Program-made: the position numbers and the translations under genes
The notes under the pieces: generated by a model
The model's input: the letters and a program-made list of their open reading frames with translations, nothing else
Databases searched by the model: none
Told to the model about the DNA's origin: nothing
Source of the DNA: an uncultured Hyphomicrobiales bacterium
GTDB lineage: Bacteria; Pseudomonadota; Alphaproteobacteria; Rhizobiales; Aestuariivirgaceae
Length of the DNA stretch: 5,397 nucleotides
Assembly: GCA_903930095.1 (NCBI GenBank)
Contig: CAIYXE010000290.1
Span: forward strand, 1 to 5,397
Reading direction: 5' to 3'
In this document: positions 1 to 4,959 of the stretch, in pieces
Numbering within the stretch: position 1 is the first letter of the stretch
Layout: each line of letters starts with the position of its first letter

Positions 1-273
1 CACTTCGACCATGTGTGGACAGGCAAATGCGGCGGCACCTTCGATATCACCCCGCGCATCGGCTGCCATGAGGGCGTGCACTATGGCAGCGGCTACTGCT
101 TCGCGGGCGTGCCCATGGGAACGCTGTTCGGCAAGAAGATCGCGCGGCGGATACTCGGTGAGAAGGGCGGGGAGAGCGTCTTCGACACGGAGCCGCCCGC
201 AAAATTCTGGTATCGCGGCAACGCCTGGTTCGTGCCCCATGCACTGAAGTGGATGAGCCGGAACGATCGTTGA
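1..273 (+). CDS. FAD-dependent oxidoreductase (DAO family), C-terminal fragment
   Basis: The reading frame is open from the first base and ends at TGA 271-273, so only the last 90 residues are seen and the 5' end lies outside the window. Early in the fragment is a stretch reading HVWTGKCGGTFDITPRIG, followed by GVHYGSGYCFAGVPMGTLFGKK. This fits the C-terminal end of DAO-type flavoenzymes (glycine/sarcosine or gamma-glutamylputrescine oxidase-like), where a G-x-G-x-x-x-G-V segment closes the FAD site and is followed by a helix ending in an ARRILG-like motif. The tail contains a typical D-x-E-P-P-x-x-F-W segment. These enzymes oxidise amines or amino acids in the cytoplasm. The substrate cannot be told from this fragment. 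The gene converges on the MoxR ATPase with a 10-bp gap, so the two are not co-transcribed. Confidence 0.75.
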   Translation, partial: HFDHVWTGKCGGTFDITPRIGCHEGVHYGSGYCFAGVPMGTLFGKKIARRILGEKGGESVFDTEPPAKFWYRGNAWFVPHALKWMSRNDR

Positions 274-283
274 GGCGGGGCCC

Positions 284-1129
284 TTACCGCCCCTCGCGCC
301 TGGCCATGAAGGCCAAGCGCTCGAACAGCATCACGTCCTGCTCGTTCTTGAGGAGTGCGCCGTGAAGCGGCGGGATCACCTTCCTGGGGTCGCGCTCGCG
401 CAGGGTCTCGGGTTCGATGTCCTCGTTGAGGAGCAGCTTCAGCCAGTCGAGCAACTCCGACGTCGAGGGCTTCTTCTTGAGTCCCGGCACCTCGCGCAGC
501 TCGAAGAAGATGTTGAGCGCCTCCGAGACGAGGCGCTTCTTGATGCCGGGAAAGTGCACGTCGACGATGGTCTGCATCGTTTCGGCATCCGGAAACCTGA
601 TGTAGTGGAAGAAGCAGCGGCGCAGGAAGGCGTCGGGCAGTTCCTTCTCGTTGTTGGAGGTGATGATCACGATGGGGCGGCGCTCCGCCCTCACCGTCTC
701 GCCCGTCTCGTAGACGAAGAACTCCATGCGGTCCAACTCCTGCAGGAGGTCGTTGGGAAACTCGATGTCGGCCTTGTCGATTTCATCGATCAGCAGAACG
801 GGGCGTTCGGGCGCGGTGAAGGCCTCCCACAGCTTGCCGCGGCGGATGTAGTGCGAGATGTCGTGCACGCGCTTCTCGCCCAGCTGCGAATCGCGAAGCC
901 GCGCCACCGCGTCATATTCGTAGAGTCCCTGTTGCGCCTTGGTCGTCGACTTGATGTGCCATTCGATGATGGGCGCGCCGATGGCCGCGGCGATCTCGCG
1001 CGCCAGCACCGTCTTGCCGGTGCCGGGCTCGCCCTTCACGAGGAGCGGGCGCTCGAGCACAATGGCCGCGTTCACCGCCGTCTTGAGGTCGCCGGTGGCG
1101 ACATAGCCCGCCGTTCCTTCAAATCGCAT
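284..1129 (-). CDS. MoxR-family AAA+ ATPase
   Basis: A 281-residue cytoplasmic AAA+ ATPase. Counting from the ATG at 1129, Walker A is GEPGTGKT (33-40) and Walker B is VLLIDEID (111-118). The sensor-1 region is ITSNNE (156-161), an arginine-finger-like FLRRC lies at 169-173, and a sensor-2/lid segment STSELLDWLKLL at 222-233. MoxR ATPases are chaperone-like machines that usually act with a von Willebrand factor A (CoxE-type) partner to mature or load metal into enzyme complexes. The ATG at 1129 was chosen because AGGGGA lies 6 bases upstream and the family usually starts just before an F-E-G-T-x-x-Y motif. An upstream in-frame GTG at 1192 would add 21 low-complexity residues and has no ribosome binding site. 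No VWA gene lies downstream; the next gene is convergent. The client is unknown. Confidence 0.9.
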   Translation of the reverse strand: MRFEGTAGYVATGDLKTAVNAAIVLERPLLVKGEPGTGKTVLAREIAAAIGAPIIEWHIKSTTKAQQGLYEYDAVARLRDSQLGEKRVHDISHYIRRGKLWEAFTAPERPVLLIDEIDKADIEFPNDLLQELDRMEFFVYETGETVRAERRPIVIITSNNEKELPDAFLRRCFFHYIRFPDAETMQTIVDVHFPGIKKRLVSEALNIFFELREVPGLKKKPSTSELLDWLKLLLNEDIEPETLRERDPRKVIPPLHGALLKNEQDVMLFERLAFMARREGR

Positions 1130-1227
1130 GGATGGTCCCCTGTTGCCTGTGGTCTCTGTGCCAGATTCCCCGGCGCTTGTCGCATGCGTCACGAAAACGT
1201 TGCAGAATCAGGGTGATAGCATGGGTG

Positions 1228-1249
1228 TTGATCGTCTGGCAGTGGTCAA
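1228..1249. promoter_or_regulatory. Imperfect dyad between divergent moxR and dksA
   Basis: TTGATC (1228-1233) and GGTCAA (1244-1249) form an inverted repeat matching at 5 of 6 positions, separated by 10 bases, in the 190-bp gap between the two divergent genes. The spacing of roughly two helical turns between half-site centres would suit a dimeric regulator. No regulator is identified, and short dyads of this quality can arise by chance. Confidence 0.2.
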
Positions 1250-1258
1250 TCCCGGCTA

Positions 1259-1286
1259 TTGTGGAAGCAGCTGCCTGCCGCTATAA
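1259..1286 (+). promoter_or_regulatory. Candidate dksA promoter
   Basis: TTGTGG (1259-1264) and CTATAA (1281-1286) are separated by 16 bases and resemble housekeeping-sigma -35 and -10 elements. Transcription would begin near 1293, giving a leader of about 27 bases before the dksA ATG. The bases right after the -10 element (GCCCGCGCC) are GC-rich, a feature associated with stringently controlled promoters. The call is by eye only. Confidence 0.35.
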
Positions 1287-1319
1287 GCCCGCGCCAACAG
1301 GGGTTACAGAGAGTTCGAA

Positions 1320-1736
1320 ATGGCTGCTGAAGTCGACGAATACTACAAGCCCAGTGATGACGAGCCGTTCATGAACGACCGGCAGCGCGAATACTTCCGG
1401 AGCAAGCTCCTGGTCTGGAAGGACGAGATCCTCAAGGAAAGCAAGGAAACCATCGCGCACCTGCAGGACGAGAACCATGTTCTGCCCGACCTCGCCGACC
1501 GCGCCTCCTCCGAGACCGACCGTTCGCTGGAACTCAGAACCCGCGACCGGCAACGCAAGCTGATCTCGAAAATCGATGCGGCGCTGAAGCGCATCGATGA
1601 CGGGTCCTACGGCTACTGCGAGGAGACGGGTGAGCCGATCAGCCTCAAGCGGCTGGATGCCCGGCCGATCGCCACGCTCTCGATCGAAGCGCAGGAGCGC
1701 CATGAACGGCGCGAGCGCGTCTACCGCGACGACTGA
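1320..1736 (+). CDS. dksA: RNA polymerase-binding transcription factor DksA (one-cysteine type)
   Basis: A 138-residue DksA. DksA binds in the secondary channel of RNA polymerase and, with ppGpp, adjusts transcription of rRNA, tRNA and amino-acid genes. The coiled coil spans roughly residues 20-95. Its tip LADRASSE keeps the Asp60 and Ala62 that match the critical D-x-A of E. coli DksA. After it comes SLELRTRDRQRKLISKI, very like E. coli. The zinc finger is degenerate: with spacing identical to the E. coli four-cysteine site, the positions are Cys100, Thr103, Ser121 and Ala124, so only one ligand remains and zinc binding is unlikely. Such cysteine-poor DksAs are known in alphaproteobacteria. 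A weak GAGAG ribosome binding site precedes the ATG. The gene is probably monocistronic, with an intrinsic terminator 7 bases after the stop. Confidence 0.95.
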   Translation: MAAEVDEYYKPSDDEPFMNDRQREYFRSKLLVWKDEILKESKETIAHLQDENHVLPDLADRASSETDRSLELRTRDRQRKLISKIDAALKRIDDGSYGYCEETGEPISLKRLDARPIATLSIEAQERHERRERVYRDD

Positions 1737-1743
1737 CCCGAAG

Positions 1744-1766
1744 GCCGCCCATGCTGGCGGCTTTTT
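1744..1766 (+). terminator. Rho-independent terminator of dksA
   Basis: GCCGCC (1744-1749, read as ggCCGCC with the flanking G) pairs with GGCGGC (1756-1761) around a 6-base loop and is followed directly by five T residues (1762-1766). It starts 7 bases after the dksA stop codon, as expected for an intrinsic terminator. Confidence 0.85.
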
Positions 1767-1789
1767 CCATTTGAAAACCACTCATGATA

Positions 1790-1820
1790 CAAAGGATTAC
1801 AATTTTGCAAAGGATTACAA
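1790..1820 (+). repeat. 13-bp direct repeat ahead of a small exported protein
   Basis: CAAAGGATTACAA occurs at 1790-1802 and again at 1808-1820, an exact tandem copy with an 18-bp period. The downstream copy supplies the ribosome binding site AAAGGA (1809-1814), 8 bases before the ATG at 1823. The upstream copy contains TACAAT, which resembles a -10 element. The repeat may be a duplicated leader, an operator pair, or a replication slippage product. Confidence 0.75.
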
Positions 1821-1822
1821 GA

Positions 1823-2095
1823 ATGCGTCTCACGATCGCCCTGGGCCTCTTGGCCCTCAGTGCCGCTCCCGCCCTTGCCGGTCAGGCCGAAGCACAGAGC
1901 TGTGCGGCCGGGCTCGATCCCAACGCCGCGCTGATCTTCAACGCCACGCTTCCGCAGGTTGGGCCGGGTGCTGACCTCAAGGGCGTGCTGACCGCCTCAA
2001 CCAAGTCGCTGGTGAAGGCCGGCCAGGTCTCGCGCGGTGATGCGCGGCCCGCCGCTGAGGCGGCAGCTGCCTGCCTCAAGCTCGCGATGCAGTAA
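1823..2095 (+). CDS. Small exported protein with two cysteines, unknown function
   Basis: I do not recognise this 90-residue protein. Residues 1-19 form a signal peptide: a short basic start (M-R-L), a hydrophobic core (TIALGLLALSAA) and an A-L-A cleavage site before Gly20, so the product should be periplasmic. The mature part of about 70 residues contains exactly two cysteines, Cys27 near the start and Cys84 near the end, which could form a disulfide clamping a small, mostly helical domain (middle motif GADLKGVLTASTKSLV). The ATG at 1823 was chosen because AAAGGA lies 8 bases upstream and it gives a clean signal peptide. An in-frame ATG at 1784 would add 13 residues and has no ribosome binding site. 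The gene follows the dksA terminator, so it needs its own promoter, which I could not place. It converges on hisN. Confidence 0.7.
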   Translation: MRLTIALGLLALSAAPALAGQAEAQSCAAGLDPNAALIFNATLPQVGPGADLKGVLTASTKSLVKAGQVSRGDARPAAEAAAACLKLAMQ

Positions 2096-2103
2096 ACGCG
2101 TCT

Positions 2104-2133
2104 GCTGGCGGTCAGGACGTCATGACCGCCAGC
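2104..2133. terminator. Hairpin shared by convergent genes, likely bidirectional terminator
   Basis: GCTGGCGGTCA (2104-2114) and TGACCGCCAGC (2123-2133) are perfect 11-bp inverted copies around an 8-base loop. The hairpin sits between two convergent genes and covers the hisN stop codon (2112-2114) and its last codons. Neither strand has a convincing T-tract after it, so it is not a textbook intrinsic terminator. It may stop or stabilise transcripts from both sides. Confidence 0.5.
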
Positions 2134-2903
2134 GCCTCCTCCAGGAGGGCGGGCGATCCCGCGGTGATCACATTGCCGCCCTTGGCCATGTCGCCCCCCG
2201 TCCACTCCGCCGCAACGCCGCCGGCTCCCGTCACGATGGGGAGCAGCGGCGTGATGTCATAGGGCTGGAGACCGCAGTCCATGGCGATGTCCAGGTGGCC
2301 TGCCGCCATCATGCAGAAAAAGTAGGAATCCCCACCATAGCGGGTGAGCTGCGCCTTGGCCCTCAGCGCCTGGAAGCGGCGCTGGTTCTCGGCGCTGCGG
2401 TAGAGCTCGGGCGCGGTGGTGCCGATTGCCGCCCGGCCGAGCGGAATGCCCTTTCGCGTGGAAATGGGGGTGGTGAGCCCGCGGTAGTCATGCCAGGCGC
2501 CCAGCGGGTTGCCGTAGAACATGTCGCCCACCACCGGCTGGTTCATCAGGCCAAGCACCGGCTTTCCCTCGAAGCTCAGCCCGATGAGGGTTGCCCAGGT
2601 GGGCATGCCGCAGACGAAGGCGCGTGTGCCGTCGACGGGGTCTAGAACCCAGGTGAAGGGCGAGCGGGCTTCCTTCAGCCCATATTCCTCGCCGAGAATG
2701 CCGTGATCGGGATAGCGCTCCTCGATCATGGAACGGATGATGCGTTCGCCGGCCCTGTCGCCCTCAGTCACCGGGTCCCAGACCGGCCCATCCTTCACCT
2801 CCACGGCGATGTTCTGCCGGAAATGGGGGAGGATCGCCTTCGCGGAGGCGCCGGCGAGGGCGATGGCGAATCGGGTGAGTTCGGCCCAGTCCGGGGTGGT
2901 CAT
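2112..2903 (-). CDS. hisN: Histidinol-phosphatase, inositol-monophosphatase family
   Basis: A 263-residue Mg-dependent phosphatase of the inositol monophosphatase fold. Counting from the ATG at 2903, it has WDPVTEGDR (42-50), the metal-binding GEEYG (71-75), the signature WVLDPVDGT (85-93) with Asp88 and Asp91, GGDSYFF (190-196), and the late metal/substrate motif GLQPYDITPL (211-220) followed by GAGG. In HisN-type members this family removes phosphate from L-histidinol phosphate, the step before histidinol dehydrogenase in histidine synthesis. Other members act on inositol phosphate or other sugar phosphates, so specificity is inferred. The start at 2903 has GGAGGA 10 bases upstream. An ATG at 2921 adds six residues but has only a weak site. 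The gene is not in a his operon here. Confidence 0.82.
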   Translation of the reverse strand: MTTPDWAELTRFAIALAGASAKAILPHFRQNIAVEVKDGPVWDPVTEGDRAGERIIRSMIEERYPDHGILGEEYGLKEARSPFTWVLDPVDGTRAFVCGMPTWATLIGLSFEGKPVLGLMNQPVVGDMFYGNPLGAWHDYRGLTTPISTRKGIPLGRAAIGTTAPELYRSAENQRRFQALRAKAQLTRYGGDSYFFCMMAAGHLDIAMDCGLQPYDITPLLPIVTGAGGVAAEWTGGDMAKGGNVITAGSPALLEEALAVMTS

Positions 2904-2932
2904 CGCGCGCGCGTCCTCCATTGATGAGTACC

Positions 2933-2961
2933 GTCCTAGGTGAGGGACTTGCGCCTCTCAA
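2933..2961 (-). promoter_or_regulatory. Candidate hisN promoter
   Basis: On the minus strand TTGAGA (2956-2961) and TAGGAC (2933-2938) are separated by 17 bases. The -35 is good and the -10 weak. Transcription would start a few bases before the ATG at 2921, leaving a leader of about 20-25 bases ahead of the ATG at 2903. This favours the shorter start for hisN. Confidence 0.3.
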
Positions 2962-2972
2962 GGTCTGAGTTA

Positions 2973-2987
2973 TGTTGCGTTGCAACA
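2973..2987. promoter_or_regulatory. Perfect short palindrome upstream of hisN
   Basis: TGTTGC (2973-2978) and GCAACA (2982-2987) are exact inverted copies around a 3-base centre. The site lies just upstream of the candidate hisN -35 element, a place where an operator or activator site could act. A related GTGCAACA word recurs at 3102-3109. No regulator can be named. Confidence 0.3.
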
Positions 2988-3125
2988 ATACGCTCCTCGA
3001 TATGCGCCTGGCGAATGGCTTCATGAGAGTGAAGGAAGTACATCAAATACAGATGGTTAGAAGCGGTTCACCATCGCGAGGGCTGAAGAATTTGACCAAT
3101 TGTGCAACATTTTGCCTTCTCCCTC

Positions 3126-3154
3126 TTGAAACTGTCATTTCGCACTGCCATATC
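3126..3154 (+). promoter_or_regulatory. Candidate promoter of the αr8-like sRNA
   Basis: TTGAAA (3126-3131) and CATATC (3149-3154) are spaced by exactly 17 bases. The -35 is strong, the -10 moderate. A start near 3161-3165 would give an RNA of about 80 nt ending at the terminator T-run, in line with the size of αr8-family RNAs. Confidence 0.5.
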
Positions 3155-3162
3155 GACCCCGC

Positions 3163-3244
3163 GGGACAGAGATGTCTCGCTGCCCTTCCTGGGCGTTTCC
3201 TCCCTAGACTTGGGCCGCGCGGTGCAAACCTGCGGCCCTTTTTT
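3163..3244 (+). ncRNA. mmgR: αr8/MmgR-like trans-acting small RNA
   Basis: A stand-alone transcription unit with no ORF. It has, in order, a small hairpin GACA-gaga-TGTC (3165-3176), a hairpin GCCC-TTCCT-GGGC (3182-3194), an unpaired pyrimidine-rich stretch TTTCCTCCCT (3196-3205), and a strong intrinsic terminator (3212-3244). The TTTCCTCCCT core between a 5' hairpin and the terminator is the hallmark I remember for the αr8 family. Its Sinorhizobium meliloti member MmgR is about 77 nt and limits polyhydroxybutyrate accumulation. The core resembles an anti-Shine-Dalgarno sequence, so the RNA probably represses target mRNAs by masking ribosome binding sites, likely with Hfq. Its place between hisN and the formylglutamate amidohydrolase gene agrees with my memory of the S. 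meliloti locus, which I cannot confirm here. The 5' end is inferred from the promoter. Confidence 0.7.
3212..3244 (+). terminator. Strong intrinsic terminator of the sRNA
   Basis: GGGCCGC (3212-3218) pairs with GCGGCCC (3232-3238). An inner GGT/ACC pairing closes a GCAA tetraloop (3224-3227), and six T residues follow (3239-3244). The orientation is plus strand, while both flanking genes are on the minus strand. It therefore terminates an independent transcript. Confidence 0.9.
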
Positions 3245-3293
3245 ATTGGCCGTTGCAGGAATGGTCTGACTTCATGCGGAGAAGGCTTGCAGC

Positions 3294-4265
3294 TCACTCC
3301 GCCGCGAGCTGCCGCGGCGAGAAACGCTCCTCGAGCCATGGGAGGAGTGCCTTCACCACGTCCTCCAGGAGATTCCGCAACGGAATGAAACCGGCGGTCT
3401 TCTCAAGCGTCGTCTCATTCATGTAGAGGCTGCGGTTGATCTCGATCTGCAGCGCATGCTGGCCGCGGTGCGGCGCGCCGTGGTTCTGGGTGATGAAGCC
3501 CCCGGCATAGGGCTTGTTGCGCAGCACCTTCAGCCCATGGCGCTGCAGTCTCTCCTCGACGAAGGCCGAAATGTCTTCCGCGCATGATGACCCGAAGCGG
3601 TCGCCCAGCACCACGTCCACCATGCCCGTGCCGGGCGGGGCGACGTGGGCGGTGGCGCTGGCGGGCATGGAATGGCAGTCGACCAGCAGCACCTCGCCCG
3701 CCTTGGCGAGCACGGAATTGGTGAGGGCTGAGAGCGTGCGGTGATAGGGAATGTAGATCTGCTCGATGCGCTTTCGCGCCTCCGCGAAGTCCAGCCGCCC
3801 GCGATAGATGTCCTCGCCCTCGGAGACGATACGGGGAATGGTGCCAAGGCCGCCCGCCACACGCGGCGAGCCGGTGTTGGCATAGCCCGGCAATTCGCCT
3901 GAGAACATGCGCGGGTCAAGTTCATAGGGCTCGCGGTTGAGGTCGATGAAGCTCCGCGGCGCGAGGGCCCGCAGCATGGGCGCTCCGTGGTCCACGCAGC
4001 TCAGGAACAGCTCGTCCACGAAGCAGTCCTCCGACTTGCGGAGCGTCATCAGCGGCAGCCGGGACTGGCGCAGGAACTCTTCCGGGAACTGCCGCCCGCT
4101 GTGCGGCGAATTGAATACCGCGGGCGCAGTCCAACCGGCGGGCGCCATGATCTCGAAAGGCAGTGAAGGTGATCTCACCGGCTTGCTTTTCCGTTCTTCG
4201 GTTGCAGTGAGCTCCACTATTCCCGAGCCCTCCCGCCCTGTCCAGCGGAACGGCAAGAGTTTCAT
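3294..4265 (-). CDS. N-formylglutamate amidohydrolase family protein
   Basis: A 323-residue cytoplasmic hydrolase of the FGase family, which splits N-formyl-L-glutamate into formate and glutamate, the last step of one histidine-degradation route (HutG-type). Motifs in order: NSPHSGRQFP (52-61), LRKSEDCFVDELF (75-87), PRSFIDLNREPYELDPRMF (103-121), GLGTIPRIV (139-147), the metal-ligand-rich VDCHSMP (195-201), VVLGDRFGSSC (218-228), NKPYAGGFIT (250-259) and HALQIEINRSLYM (270-282). No other hut gene is nearby, so its true substrate may differ. The ATG at 4265 has a weak ribosome binding site. A GTG at 4217, with GGGAGG about 11 bases upstream, would remove 16 poorly conserved residues and give a length nearer the family's usual 290 or so. 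It is divergent from cpdR. Confidence 0.88.
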   Translation of the reverse strand: MKLLPFRWTGREGSGIVELTATEERKSKPVRSPSLPFEIMAPAGWTAPAVFNSPHSGRQFPEEFLRQSRLPLMTLRKSEDCFVDELFLSCVDHGAPMLRALAPRSFIDLNREPYELDPRMFSGELPGYANTGSPRVAGGLGTIPRIVSEGEDIYRGRLDFAEARKRIEQIYIPYHRTLSALTNSVLAKAGEVLLVDCHSMPASATAHVAPPGTGMVDVVLGDRFGSSCAEDISAFVEERLQRHGLKVLRNKPYAGGFITQNHGAPHRGQHALQIEINRSLYMNETTLEKTAGFIPLRNLLEDVVKALLPWLEERFSPRQLAAE

Positions 4266-4339
4266 TCGCCGTTTACCCGCGCCATACTAGAACGCTCCCG
4301 GTGGCGACAGGACGGTCGCAACGGGGTGAAGGGCGATCA

Positions 4340-4714
4340 ATGACGAGCAAGGCCATGGCAAGGATCCTGCTGGCGGAAGACGACGACGACATGCGGAACT
4401 TCCTCGTGAAGGCGCTTGAGAAGGCCGGGCACGAGGTCACCAGCTTCGGCGAGGGCCTCAGCGCTTTCGAGGAGATCAAGCAGACCAGCTTTGATCTGCT
4501 TCTCACCGACATCGTCATGCCGGAGATGGACGGCATCGAACTGGCGCGCCGTGCCTCCGAGCTCGATCCCTCGCTCAAGATCATGTTCATTACCGGTTTC
4601 GCTGCGGTGGCGTTGCACCCGGATTCCAAGGCGCCGAAGGATGCCAAGGTGCTGTCCAAGCCCTTCCACCTGCGCGACCTCGTGGCGGAAGTCGAACGCC
4701 TGATGGCCGCTTAG
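4340..4714 (+). CDS. cpdR: Single-domain response regulator CpdR
   Basis: A 124-residue receiver domain with no output domain. From the ATG at 4340, the acidic pocket is E13-D14-D15 in ILLAEDDDD, the phosphoacceptor is Asp57 in LLTDIVMP, the conserved Thr85 lies in FITG, and Lys107 in SKPF. The segments DIVMPEMDGIELARRA and AVALHPDSKAPKDAKV closely match rhizobial CpdR1. In Caulobacter, CpdR receives phosphate from CckA through ChpT. When unphosphorylated it localises ClpXP to the cell pole and primes it to degrade substrates that control CtrA. In Sinorhizobium, CpdR1 is needed for normal cell cycle and symbiosis. The start at 4340 has GAAGGG 6 bases upstream. The ATG at 4355 is too close to any such site, and a GTG at 4301 lacks one. 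The protein ends in Ala-Ala. Confidence 0.92.
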   Translation: MTSKAMARILLAEDDDDMRNFLVKALEKAGHEVTSFGEGLSAFEEIKQTSFDLLLTDIVMPEMDGIELARRASELDPSLKIMFITGFAAVALHPDSKAPKDAKVLSKPFHLRDLVAEVERLMAA

Positions 4715-4909
4715 GGCACGCTCATGCCCAAGCTTCTGATCTTGTGCGCGTTCTTTTCGGCCAGGCGTGCCCGCCTGGCCGCAACGTGCTAGGGTGCCGG
4801 CACAGCAAGGGCGATCGTCTGCAAAGCAGAAAATGCATTAAATTCAGTAACTTATGTAGAGGCCCGCCTGCGAGAGGGGATGAACTCAACGGCCTGCTGC
4901 GCGAAAGCC
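4715..4909. other. Intergenic region between cpdR and tRNA-Val, with hairpins
   Basis: No credible gene is present. It holds a small hairpin GGGCA-cgctca-TGCCC (4714-4729) overlapping the last base of the cpdR stop codon. The perfect 10-bp hairpin at 4758-4781 follows, then a short AT-rich patch (about 4820-4860) containing TCTGC-aaa-GCAGA. The rest is GC-rich without recognised motifs. Confidence 0.5.
4758..4781. repeat. Perfect 10-bp inverted repeat after cpdR
   Basis: CGGCCAGGCG (4758-4767) and CGCCTGGCCG (4772-4781) pair fully around the loop TGCC. The plus strand has a T-rich stretch before rather than after the hairpin, and neither strand has a terminator-like T-tract downstream. It could still help end cpdR transcription, protect the mRNA 3' end, or be a protein-binding site. 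Confidence 0.7.
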
Positions 4910-4938
4910 TTGCGCCCCGGTGCCGCCCCCGCTATAGG
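4910..4938 (+). promoter_or_regulatory. Promoter of tRNA-Val
   Basis: TTGCGC (4910-4915) and TATAGG (4933-4938) are separated by exactly 17 bases, and the -10 element lies 21 bases before the mature tRNA 5' end. The following GTCGCC discriminator is GC-rich, as is common at stable-RNA promoters repressed by ppGpp and DksA. Confidence 0.6.
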
Positions 4939-4959
4939 GTCGCCACCGATGTTGAACGT

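Noticed and set aside
271..301. Possible terminator between the flavoenzyme and MoxR genes
   Set aside because: GGCGGGG and CCGCCCC look complementary at first glance but only a bulged, interrupted stem forms, and there is no T-tract.
362..1216. 284-codon plus-strand ORF opposite the MoxR gene
   Set aside because: Antisense shadow in high-GC coding DNA. The minus strand carries the full set of AAA+ motifs, and the shadow has no recognisable domain.
1281..1781. 166-codon minus-strand ORF opposite dksA
   Set aside because: Antisense to an unmistakable DksA and runs through its terminator.
2037..2645. 202-codon plus-strand ORF opposite hisN
   Set aside because: Shadow of the hisN frame. It overlaps the 3' end of the small exported protein and has no motif or ribosome binding site.
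2972..3388. 138-codon plus-strand ORF across the sRNA region
   Set aside because: It spans the sRNA promoter, hairpins and terminator and enters the 3' end of the amidohydrolase gene antisense. No protein-like features.
4838..4853. CtrA-like site (TTAA-N7-TTAA) upstream of the tRNA
   Set aside because: Only one TTAA half-site is present. The second position reads AACT, so the consensus is not met.
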